From NCBI GenBank assembly GCA_005800655.1, contig SYEV01000045.1:1-37175 (forward strand): 37,175 nucleotides of DNA, given 5' to 3'. Shown here one piece after another: positions 16,294 through 23,850 of this stretch. A model generated the notes under the pieces. That model saw only the letters and a program-made list of their open reading frames with translations. It searched no databases and had not been told where the DNA came from. Source of the DNA: Bacteroidota bacterium. Lineage in GTDB: Bacteria; Bacteroidota; Bacteroidia; Chitinophagales; Chitinophagaceae. The first letter of the stretch is position 1, and each line of letters starts with the position of its first letter. The position numbers and the translations under genes were made by a program.

Positions 16294-17949
16294 ATGAGTT
16301 TTAGAAACTATCAGGTGCCCTATGAGATAAATGAACAATTTAAGAAGAAGGCGGCTTATTTTTCTATGGAATTTGCAATACATCAGCCTTTGAAAATTTA
16401 CAGTGGGGGATTGGGTTTTCTAGCTGGTTCTCATTTAAGAAGTGCGTTTGAACTAAACCAAAATTTAATTGGGGTTGGTATTTTATGGAAATACGGATAT
16501 TATGACCAAGCTAGAAACCAAGACCAAACTTTGCAGGTCACCTTCATGGAGAAAATATATAGTTTCTTGGAAGATACCGGTATTAAATACCAAATTTTGA
16601 TTCACGACCATCCTGTATGGGTAAAAGCCTATTATTTAGCACCCAATACCTTTTGTAGCGCACCCTTATTTTTATTAAGTACTGATTTACCTGAAAACGA
16701 TTATGTATCTCAAACAATCACACACCGTTTATATGACGCCAATGTTGCAACCAAAGTGGCACAATTTATTTTACTCGGCGTAGGAGGTGCAAAATTGATA
16801 GATGAATTAAATTTCGAACCTGAGGTATACCATTTAAATGAAGCACATGGATTTTCATCTGCCTTTTATTTATTGAATAAATACAAGTCATTAGATGAGG
16901 TTAAAAAAAGACTGGTATTCACAACACATACTCCGGAAGAAGCTGGTAATGAAAAACATGATATATACTTATGTTATAAAATGGGTTATTTCTGCGGCTT
17001 AAGCTTGGATGAAGTACGAAAATTAACGGGCATTGATGATGATCAATTTAATCATTCTTTGGCCGCACTAAGGTTTGCCCGAAAGGCCAATGGCGTTTCT
17101 GAACTACATGGACATGTAAGCAGGGCCTTATGGGGGAAATATGAAGGTATTTGTCCGATTACACATGTTACCAATGCACAAAACTGGCGTTATTGGGCGG
17201 ACAAACAATTATACCGTTTTGCTGAGAGTAATGATGATATTGGATTTGATGATCGTAAAATGTATTTGAAAAAAAGAGCATTTGAAATTGTAGCAGATCA
17301 AACAGGCAAGCTTTTTGACCCCAATGTTTTAACGATTGTTTGGGCAAGAAGGTTTGCTGGATACAAACGTGCTGATTTTTTATCTTGGGATATGGATCGA
17401 TTTGAAAAATTACTATCCAACAAAAAATATCCGGTTCAAATTATTTTTGCAGGCAAACCCTACCCTGTTGACTATCCTGCAATTTCTCAATTCAATAACC
17501 TAGTTCATTTAAGTAAAAACTACAATAACGTAGCTGTTTTAATTGGCTACGAATTAGGATTAAGTAAACGTATGAAGCAAGCATCTGATGTTTGGTTAAA
17601 TAATCCACGTGTTCCAAGAGAAGCATCGGGTACCAGTGGTATGACTGCCGCGATGAATGGTGCCGTGAATTTTTCAACGGATGATGGATGGATACATGAA
17701 TTTATAAACCATGGCAATAATGGTTTTGTAGTTCCAAAAGCAGACTACGATAATATGTCCACGCAACAACAAGACGACTATGATTTAGATGAAATGTATA
17801 AAATATTAGAAGAACAAATTGTTCCTATGTATTATAATAACAAGGAAACTTGGCGTCAAATTACACAAAACGGAATGAATGATGTTCGCTTCCAATTTGA
17901 CAGTAATAGAATGGCAGAAGAATATTATGAAAAAATGTATAAAATCTAA
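16294..17949 (+). CDS. Short alpha-glucan phosphorylase family protein (GT35-like) lacking the PLP lysine
   Basis: A 551-residue member of the short alpha-glucan phosphorylase family (TIGR02094 type), which splits glycogen or maltodextrin with phosphate to glucose-1-phosphate. Matching motifs are AAYFSMEFAIHQPLKIYSGGLGFLAGSH at the start, YHLNEAHGFSSAF, TTHTPEEAGNEKHD, ITHVTNAQNWRYW, ARRFAGYKRADFL, and EASGTSGM at residues 443-450. The next residue, which is lysine and carries PLP as a Schiff base in known phosphorylases, is Thr451 here. The rest of the active-site frame is intact and there is no frame disruption. It may be a non-PLP transferase, or may use PLP held by another residue. The family is firm; the activity is uncertain. 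Canonical GlgP is about 800-850 residues, whereas short members are near 550-850. Confidence 0.82.
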   Translation: MSFRNYQVPYEINEQFKKKAAYFSMEFAIHQPLKIYSGGLGFLAGSHLRSAFELNQNLIGVGILWKYGYYDQARNQDQTLQVTFMEKIYSFLEDTGIKYQILIHDHPVWVKAYYLAPNTFCSAPLFLLSTDLPENDYVSQTITHRLYDANVATKVAQFILLGVGGAKLIDELNFEPEVYHLNEAHGFSSAFYLLNKYKSLDEVKKRLVFTTHTPEEAGNEKHDIYLCYKMGYFCGLSLDEVRKLTGIDDDQFNHSLAALRFARKANGVSELHGHVSRALWGKYEGICPITHVTNAQNWRYWADKQLYRFAESNDDIGFDDRKMYLKKRAFEIVADQTGKLFDPNVLTIVWARRFAGYKRADFLSWDMDRFEKLLSNKKYPVQIIFAGKPYPVDYPAISQFNNLVHLSKNYNNVAVLIGYELGLSKRMKQASDVWLNNPRVPREASGTSGMTAAMNGAVNFSTDDGWIHEFINHGNNGFVVPKADYDNMSTQQQDDYDLDEMYKILEEQIVPMYYNNKETWRQITQNGMNDVRFQFDSNRMAEEYYEKMYKI

Positions 17950-18028
17950 ATTTACAAAGCCCCTAGTTTTATTTTAGAACTTAGGCCAATAATAATATTA
18001 GTAATTACTTACACTAACCCAGCTAATA

Positions 18029-18059
18029 AAAATGCCCCTCGAGTTTTCGGGGGCATTTT
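18029..18059. terminator. Terminator hairpin between convergent genes
   Basis: AAAATGCCCC (18029-18038) pairs with GGGGCATTTT (18050-18059), closing an 11-base loop that can pair further. It serves the glucan phosphorylase gene and the convergent Gfo/Idh gene. Confidence 0.85.
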
Positions 18060-18102
18060 AGTAAAAGCAATTTTTATTAAATCAAAAATATTAACTGCTT
18101 GA

Positions 18103-19461
18103 TTAATATTTAAATGGTTTGCCATTCACCATCACTTCTTGTGTTTTTTGATCAAAAGTAACTTTTGCACCTGTTCTACATGCAGCATTGGCCATGATGG
18201 TTGCAATAGAATGTTGGTATCCAGCTTCCACTGGCGCATTAGGTTGTTTCCTTGAACGAATACATTCCATCCAGTTACGCACATGCGCTGATGTTAACGG
18301 ATCACTTCCAGTATTTGCTGCAGAAGACACTTTTATTTCCTTATCTGTTAAACTAAATTCAGGTAATAAATTAGGTTGCATATTCATTGCATCCGCAAAC
18401 CTTTTACTCAATCCCCCTTTCGGAGAAACTTTATTATTCACCAAGTTTAATTCACCCCCATTAGAATAATACATTTCTGAAGCATTGTCATCCCCATTAT
18501 GCATCCGTGACATAAACACCACTTGGAATCCTTTGCTCATATCATCTAAAGGCCCGTAATCAAATACAGCGGTTGTAGTATCCCAATTACGGCGACCGTC
18601 TTTCCATGCATAAATGCCACCATTAGCAGTTACACTCCGTGGATGCGGCAATTCACTGAACCAGTTAACCGTATCAATTTGATGACTCATCCATTGACCT
18701 GGCATCCCAGACGAATAAGGCCAGAATAAACGATATTCTAAATATTTTCTAGGATCAAAATTCTCATAAGGACGATTTAATAAAAATCTTTTCCAATCCA
18801 AATCTTCCTCTTTACACTTTGCCACTAAATCTGGTCTTCTCCAACGACCTGGTTGATTTACATTCCAAGTTAATTCAACCATCGTGATGGGTCCGAATTT
18901 TCCTTGTTGAATAAAATCAGCGGCAGCTTTATAATTTGAACCACTACGACGCTGAGAACCAATTTGAACAATACGGTCAGATGCTTTAATTACTTTAAAT
19001 GCATTTCGATTGTCTTCCATGGTTTCTGCAAATGGCTTTTCACAATACACATCCATACCTGCTTTTACCGCTTCAGTTGCATGTATTGCGTGTTGAAAAT
19101 CGGCAGTGCTGATAAATACACCATCAATATCCTTACCTGCATATAACTCATCATTATTACGTGCTGCACGTACACCATGTCCCATTGTTTTTTCTAAAAA
19201 GGCAGACCCTTCCTCTCTTCTTACTTTCCAAAGATCAGAAACTGCAACAATATCAAAATTTAATTCCTTGTAATGATTTAAGAAACTTGGTAAATGGGCT
19301 TGTCTGAAACGATCAGAATAACCTACTACCCCTAATCTTACGCGATCATTGGCGCCTAAGATATTTGCATAACTTTTAGCACTAAAGCCTAAAGCTGTAG
19401 CATAGGTAACAGCTGCAGCCTTAGCTGTTTGTTTGATAAAATTTCGTCGATTGTTTTCCAT
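18103..19461 (-). CDS. Tat-exported Gfo/Idh/MocA family oxidoreductase
   Basis: A 452-residue NAD(P)-dependent sugar oxidoreductase family member. The N-terminus has a twin-arginine signal (RRNFIKQTAKAAAV, Arg5-Arg6), so the folded protein with its cofactor is exported. The Rossmann strand RLGVVGYSDRFRQ starts near residue 42, and CEKPFAE (Glu140-Lys141-Pro142) is the family's conserved lysine motif. The C-terminal substrate domain has the WMSHQIDTVNWF motif. Exported relatives include GH109-type enzymes and the 3-keto-glycoside dehydrogenases of other Bacteroidota; which applies here is not visible. It follows the malonate operon after a 132-base gap and may or may not be co-transcribed with it. 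A terminator follows. Confidence 0.88.
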   Translation of the reverse strand: MENNRRNFIKQTAKAAAVTYATALGFSAKSYANILGANDRVRLGVVGYSDRFRQAHLPSFLNHYKELNFDIVAVSDLWKVRREEGSAFLEKTMGHGVRAARNNDELYAGKDIDGVFISTADFQHAIHATEAVKAGMDVYCEKPFAETMEDNRNAFKVIKASDRIVQIGSQRRSGSNYKAAADFIQQGKFGPITMVELTWNVNQPGRWRRPDLVAKCKEEDLDWKRFLLNRPYENFDPRKYLEYRLFWPYSSGMPGQWMSHQIDTVNWFSELPHPRSVTANGGIYAWKDGRRNWDTTTAVFDYGPLDDMSKGFQVVFMSRMHNGDDNASEMYYSNGGELNLVNNKVSPKGGLSKRFADAMNMQPNLLPEFSLTDKEIKVSSAANTGSDPLTSAHVRNWMECIRSRKQPNAPVEAGYQHSIATIMANAACRTGAKVTFDQKTQEVMVNGKPFKY

Positions 19462-19593
19462 AATTATGAATTTATTAGTTTTATTTATATTTTATTTATG
19501 TTTTACTCTTTGAATTAATTAATTAGCATTGATTTAATTGTCTCTTCAATTTAATTATAAAATTTAGTATTTTAAAGATTAATTTTTAGATGG

Positions 19594-20340
19594 TTAAATA
19601 AATTGTTGAACGATATAATAAAGAATGGAAGGACATAATAAACATCCCATACCAGTGCTAAATGTAGCTGTTAATGCACCATATGGCACCAATTTAATAT
19701 CGGTAGCAGCCAAGCCTGCCGAAACCCCACTAGTCGTTGACAACATACCGCCATAAATCATCGCGGTATGTGGATTATTCAATTGGATTTTATTAGCTAT
19801 GATAGGTGTTACAATGGTAACAAAAACCGATTTTATTACGCCAATGGCAATACTGATTGCAATCACTTCCGAGCTAGCACCAACAGCGGCACCAGTGACT
19901 GGCCCCACAATAAACGTACAGGCTCCTGCCCCGATTGTAGTCAATGATTTTGCATCTGTGAATCCCATAAAATAGGCAATAACACCCCCTACAAAAAATG
20001 CAATAATAATCCCTAAAACAATACTAATGGCCCCTGCTAATCCTGCTTTTTTAATTTCGGAAAAACTAGCACCCATTGCAGTAGATACAATCGAAAAGTC
20101 GCGTAACATAGAACCTCCTAATAAGGCCATTCCGGAAAATGCAGGTATAGAAGCTATCCCTTTTTCCCCTTTTCCAAAATAAGCAATGACTAAACCAAAA
20201 CTAATGGCAATGGCTGCAGCTGGTATTTTATTTTTAGTAACTTTTTTACCAAATAAAAAAGAAATGTACATAATCCCCCCTACGACAAGAAAAGCAAAGA
20301 TCAGTCCATTTTTATCTAAAATATTTACAAGGTTTTGCAT
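19594..20340 (-). CDS. madM: Malonate transporter subunit MadM
   Basis: A 248-residue inner-membrane protein with about seven hydrophobic helices, recognised as MadM, which with MadL forms the sodium-dependent malonate importer first described in Malonomonas rubra. Supporting features are the conserved glycine-rich loops MALLGGSMLRDFSIVSTAMG, GAGACTFIVGPVTGAAVGASSE and the C-terminal GGMLSTTSGVSAGLAATD. It starts two bases after madL stops, in the usual madL-madM order. It is the last gene of the tight block that begins with kdgA. Malonate as substrate is taken from the family; transport of another small dicarboxylate remains possible. Confidence 0.85.
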   Translation of the reverse strand: MQNLVNILDKNGLIFAFLVVGGIMYISFLFGKKVTKNKIPAAAIAISFGLVIAYFGKGEKGIASIPAFSGMALLGGSMLRDFSIVSTAMGASFSEIKKAGLAGAISIVLGIIIAFFVGGVIAYFMGFTDAKSLTTIGAGACTFIVGPVTGAAVGASSEVIAISIAIGVIKSVFVTIVTPIIANKIQLNNPHTAMIYGGMLSTTSGVSAGLAATDIKLVPYGALTATFSTGMGCLLCPSILYYIVQQFI

Positions 20341-20342
20341 GA

Positions 20343-20705
20343 TTAATTATTTGTTCGATTAATCTTAGCAATGAAAGGAATAAGTAAAAAACAAACCGAC
20401 GTCGCAGTAATTGCTACAATTAAAGCAACCCAACCTCCAGTTAAAGCAGCCTTCACATTTTGGGTAGCAGACATCGCAACAATTACAGGAATATACATAC
20501 TACTCCAAAACAAGATACCCTGTTCAGTTTCAGGTAGCAATAATTTTTTTTTATTTAAATAATCATTCAATAAAATCAATAATATCATTGCAAATCCAAC
20601 ACCGCCTAAATTTCCGCTCATCTCAAATACGCGACCAAACCAATCTCCAATAAATTGGCCCACTAAGTAACATGCTGCTAAAATAGCGACTCCATATATT
20701 TTCAT
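20343..20705 (-). CDS. madL: Malonate transporter subunit MadL
   Basis: A 120-residue inner-membrane protein with four hydrophobic segments, matching MadL. It contains GVAILAACYLVGQFIGDW at the N-terminus and MSATQNVKAALTGGW in the second half. MadL and MadM are both needed for malonate uptake in the family. The gene follows the esterase by 11 bases and precedes madM by two bases. Neither malonate decarboxylase genes (mdc or mad) nor a malonyl-CoA decarboxylase is found next to it; the CoA ligase two genes upstream is the likely next step. Confidence 0.83.
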   Translation of the reverse strand: MKIYGVAILAACYLVGQFIGDWFGRVFEMSGNLGGVGFAMILLILLNDYLNKKKLLLPETEQGILFWSSMYIPVIVAMSATQNVKAALTGGWVALIVAITATSVCFLLIPFIAKINRTNN

Positions 20706-20716
20706 GTTTAATGCGT

Positions 20717-22327
20717 TTATTTTTTATTAATTATTTGCTTTACTTCTGATTTGATTGCATTTCCCCATACCTTATACCCCTGCTCGTTGTAATGTAGCTT
20801 GTCGTTCTTATATAAACTTGTGATGGGCAATCCAATTGCACCTAAGAAATGATCCTGAAAACTAATTGTATATAAATTAGCTTGTGTATTGCAATAGGTT
20901 TCAATTAATGAATTCGCCTGTTGTACTTTATCCCAAACCTTCCAGCGTTTTTCACTGGGTGAAATTTTTAGCCAAGTAATAGGAATTAGTGGTTGCTTGA
21001 CACGAATTTCTTGCACAATAAATTTAAATAACTCGAGTACTTGTTCAGGATCCTTATCACTATTGGCATCAACAATATCATTTCCTACATAAAAAAAGAT
21101 GCCTTTGGGATGATGCGATGCTACAATCCGATCAATATAGTAAGCTACATCTCTTAAATTACAGCCACCAAAACCACGATGAATGATATCATTGTACGAA
21201 ATATCATTGCGAATATTTTGCCACATTCGTATATAGGAACTCCCAAAAAACAAAAGAGCAGAATCCGAATGTTTCTCTACCTTATTTAAACTATCAAATC
21301 GGGCAAAACTTGTATCATATTTCCATGGTCCATTACTTATGTTATTTACATTGTCCCCCTTTCGTTTTAATTGGGTAAAGAGCCAATGTTCCATAGAATG
21401 CAATAATGTATCCTGTCGCAACTTACTATCTGACACATTTCCTTGACCTGGAATATTGTTTAATGTATGACCTGCATTATAAAATGGGCGCCATGCAGTC
21501 TGGATCCCCAAACGCAAACAATGCTGATAAAGGATAACAGGTCCGTATTTGAAACTATGGTAATCATAGGAGCTGTCATAAGGCACGGTTAAATCCGAAA
21601 GGCCCGCAGAATTATATAAGGGGGCATCCCCTTTTTTTATCCATTTATAATCAATCATGGATCCCCATAAATTAAAAACGCCTTGTACTTTTGATGAATA
21701 ACCTTCACTACCCCCATTGCCTTCCAAATTTCCCCATTTTGATTGATCAATATCCGAAGGAATTTCGGCCTGATCCATATACGCCACAGATAATGCAGTC
21801 ATTGCACCTGCTGAACTTCCAGATAAAAATATTTGATTTTCATCTATCCCATATTTTGATGCATTTTTTCTGAAAAATCGAATTGCCGCACGTGCATCTT
21901 GTTGTGCTCTATACATTGCTTCATGATAATCTTTATTAGTGTTGGTTGGTGCAATACCCAAGCGATAGTCAATCGAAGCAACCACAAATCCCTTTTTCCC
22001 AAGTCTGATTCCTAACTTATTACTTATTGAACTTGATTTATTATTATTTCTAAAACCACCTCCATGAATAAAAATAACTAATGGCCTATTTTTAACTGTA
22101 TCCACTTGGGGTGGCATAAATAAATTCAAAAGTAATTTTTCATTCTCCCCTTTTAAATTAATGGCTTCTCCATAGGGGATATCAATTAAAGAATTAATAT
22201 GTGTAAATAGGTCGTTTTTATAGCGTTTACCTAAATCGGCCACTTCTGTATTTTTCTTTTTTGCAAATAATTGACAATGCGCTATTAGAAATAATATAAA
22301 ACAAAATGACTTCACGAATTTTTTCAT
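20717..22327 (-). CDS. Exported two-domain esterase: alpha/beta hydrolase plus SGNH hydrolase
   Basis: A 536-residue protein with an N-terminal signal peptide (ending near residue 22) and two separate ester-hydrolase domains. The first (about 45-320) is an alpha/beta hydrolase of the BD-FAE/carboxylesterase type: oxyanion motif HGGG at 88-91, nucleophile Ser172 in GSSAG, likely acid Asp245 and His287 (NAGH). The second (about 355-536) is an SGNH/GDSL hydrolase: block I FGSSYIR with Ser364 (GSS instead of GDS), Gly in GFGG, Asn416 in GND, and Asp509 and His512 in the DxxH of block V. Such enzymes deacylate sugars. It lies between malonyl-CoA synthetase and madL with gaps of 5 and 11 bases, so removal of malonyl groups is a reasonable guess; acetyl or aromatic esters are alternatives. 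Confidence 0.85.
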   Translation of the reverse strand: MKKFVKSFCFILFLIAHCQLFAKKKNTEVADLGKRYKNDLFTHINSLIDIPYGEAINLKGENEKLLLNLFMPPQVDTVKNRPLVIFIHGGGFRNNNKSSSISNKLGIRLGKKGFVVASIDYRLGIAPTNTNKDYHEAMYRAQQDARAAIRFFRKNASKYGIDENQIFLSGSSAGAMTALSVAYMDQAEIPSDIDQSKWGNLEGNGGSEGYSSKVQGVFNLWGSMIDYKWIKKGDAPLYNSAGLSDLTVPYDSSYDYHSFKYGPVILYQHCLRLGIQTAWRPFYNAGHTLNNIPGQGNVSDSKLRQDTLLHSMEHWLFTQLKRKGDNVNNISNGPWKYDTSFARFDSLNKVEKHSDSALLFFGSSYIRMWQNIRNDISYNDIIHRGFGGCNLRDVAYYIDRIVASHHPKGIFFYVGNDIVDANSDKDPEQVLELFKFIVQEIRVKQPLIPITWLKISPSEKRWKVWDKVQQANSLIETYCNTQANLYTISFQDHFLGAIGLPITSLYKNDKLHYNEQGYKVWGNAIKSEVKQIINKK

Positions 22328-22332
22328 ATAGA

Positions 22333-23838
22333 TTATTTTTTAACAAACATTTTTTTGATATCATTCTTAACTACCTTACCTATTGCATTTCTTGGTAAAT
22401 CATTAAGAATTATATATCTTCTAGGTTTTTTATAAGAAGCTATATAATTTACAATCCAATCTGATAATAATTTATCTTTAAAGTCATTGATGAAATCAGG
22501 TTTCAAAACAATGGCTGCCACAATTAACTCACCCCACTCATCATCATCAAGACCAACCACCGCACAATCTTGTATCATTTCATTGGTTCTTAAAACCTCT
22601 TCAATTTCTAATGCTGATATTTTATACCCACCCGACTTAATAATATCTACAGATTGTCGCCCCATGATTCTATAATATCCATTTTCAATCACCGCAATAT
22701 CTCCAGTTTTAAACCAGCCATCATTTGTAAAAGTTGCTTGGGTAGCTTCTGGGCGTTGCCAATACTCTTTAAAAACATTCGCTCCTTTTACCAATATTTC
22801 TCCAGGCATTTGATCCTCGACTTGAACATGGTTTTCATCTGCTAATTTTATTTGAACACCGGGCAGTGGAATGCCAACATATCCCGCCTTTCTATCTCCA
22901 TCATATGGGTTACTAATTGCCATCCCTAGTTCCGTCATCCCATATCTTTCTAATAGCTTATGGCCACTAATTTGCAACCATTTGTCCATGACACTTACCG
23001 GTAGCGCTGCTGATCCACATACCATCAGTCTAAACTTTTTCATGGATTCACGTAATGAATTTTGTTCATTCATCGCTAAGGTTTCAATATAGGTAATTAG
23101 CTTATAGTAAATGGTAGGTACCGCCATGAATACATTTAGCTTTCCTTGCTCAATTAATTCAAATATTAGCTTTGGTGAAAAACTAGTAGTGAAATAACAG
23201 GTAGCGCCTGCCCAAAGTGAACAACCAACAACATTTATAATTCCATGCACATGATGCAAAGGCAATACACAGGTAATTCGGTCATTGGACGACCATTCCC
23301 ATGCATTAATTAATGTACTAATTTGGGCTTCAATATTTTTATGCGTTGTTACCACCCCTTTAGGCTTGTTGGTGGTACCACTTGTATATAAAATCAATGC
23401 ATTTCGATGCTTTTCCATTTGAGGCAAGGTTGCAGGAAATGTAATTTGTTCATCATTTACATCTTCAATGATAATGACTCGAATATGAGCAGTTTGTAAA
23501 TAAGGCCTTAATACTTCTTTAAATTCTTTGGAAATAACTAAGATAGAGGATTGCGTATCGTCCAAAACATATTCCAAGGATGGAAGTGGATGCGTGATAC
23601 ATAGTGGAACTGCAACACCTCCTGCGATCCAAATTGCCCATAATGTTTTTACATAATCAAAGCCCGGAGGTACCATAAAAGCAACCCTAGCCTGACTCAA
23701 ATCAGGGGTATTATTTAAGAGTATTCCAGAAAATTTCTCTGCACTTGCGATTAGTTGCTCATACTTATAAATGACGCCATCATGAATGATGGCGTCATTA
23801 GTTAAATGCTTTTTTGCTTGTTCAAAAAATTGAAGCAT
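22333..23838 (-). CDS. Malonyl-CoA synthetase, ACSF3/MatB-like
   Basis: A 501-residue AMP-forming acyl-CoA synthetase. The ATP loop YTSGTTNKPKG (near residue 150), ERYGMTE, the hinge region GWFKTGD and C-terminal lysine motif PRNAIGK are all present. The stretch CGSAALP...MDKWLQISGHKLLERYGMTELGMA and GRQSVDIIKSGGYKISALE is very close to human mitochondrial ACSF3, and SNPYDGDRKAGYVG follows the MatB pattern SNPYxGxRxxG, whose arginine holds the malonate carboxylate. It should convert malonate, ATP and CoA to malonyl-CoA in the cytosol. Methylmalonate is a possible second substrate. It starts 12 bases after the importer gene. A perfect 14-bp inverted repeat lies at codons 14-23. Confidence 0.85.
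   Translation of the reverse strand: MLQFFEQAKKHLTNDAIIHDGVIYKYEQLIASAEKFSGILLNNTPDLSQARVAFMVPPGFDYVKTLWAIWIAGGVAVPLCITHPLPSLEYVLDDTQSSILVISKEFKEVLRPYLQTAHIRVIIIEDVNDEQITFPATLPQMEKHRNALILYTSGTTNKPKGVVTTHKNIEAQISTLINAWEWSSNDRITCVLPLHHVHGIINVVGCSLWAGATCYFTTSFSPKLIFELIEQGKLNVFMAVPTIYYKLITYIETLAMNEQNSLRESMKKFRLMVCGSAALPVSVMDKWLQISGHKLLERYGMTELGMAISNPYDGDRKAGYVGIPLPGVQIKLADENHVQVEDQMPGEILVKGANVFKEYWQRPEATQATFTNDGWFKTGDIAVIENGYYRIMGRQSVDIIKSGGYKISALEIEEVLRTNEMIQDCAVVGLDDDEWGELIVAAIVLKPDFINDFKDKLLSDWIVNYIASYKKPRRYIILNDLPRNAIGKVVKNDIKKMFVKK
23770..23799 (-). repeat. Perfect inverted repeat inside the start of the malonyl-CoA synthetase gene
   Basis: Arms AATGACGCCATCAT (23770-23783) and ATGATGGCGTCATT (23786-23799) around two bases. 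In the mRNA this is a 14-bp hairpin (some inner pairs lost to the loop) at nucleotides 40-69 of the coding region. There is no T-run after it on the minus strand, so it is not an intrinsic terminator. Confidence 0.7.
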
Positions 23839-23850
23839 TTAAATAACTAT

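Noticed and set aside
17632..17655. Frameshift explaining the missing lysine in the phosphorylase
   Set aside because: The frame runs cleanly on both sides with conserved motifs before and after; only a base substitution or real change fits.
19462..19593. Terminator or promoter between madM and the Gfo/Idh gene
   Set aside because: The gap is AT-rich without a stable hairpin or consensus element, so neither separation nor co-transcription can be claimed.
23770..23799. Intrinsic terminator inside the malonyl-CoA synthetase gene
   Set aside because: The hairpin is followed by TATAAGTATG on the transcribed strand, not a T-run, and the downstream genes are tightly spaced.
19594..23838. Malonate decarboxylase genes expected beside madLM
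   Set aside because: None of the genes around madLM resembles decarboxylase subunits, a biotin or CoA-like carrier, or malonyl-CoA decarboxylase; activation to malonyl-CoA is the only visible step.
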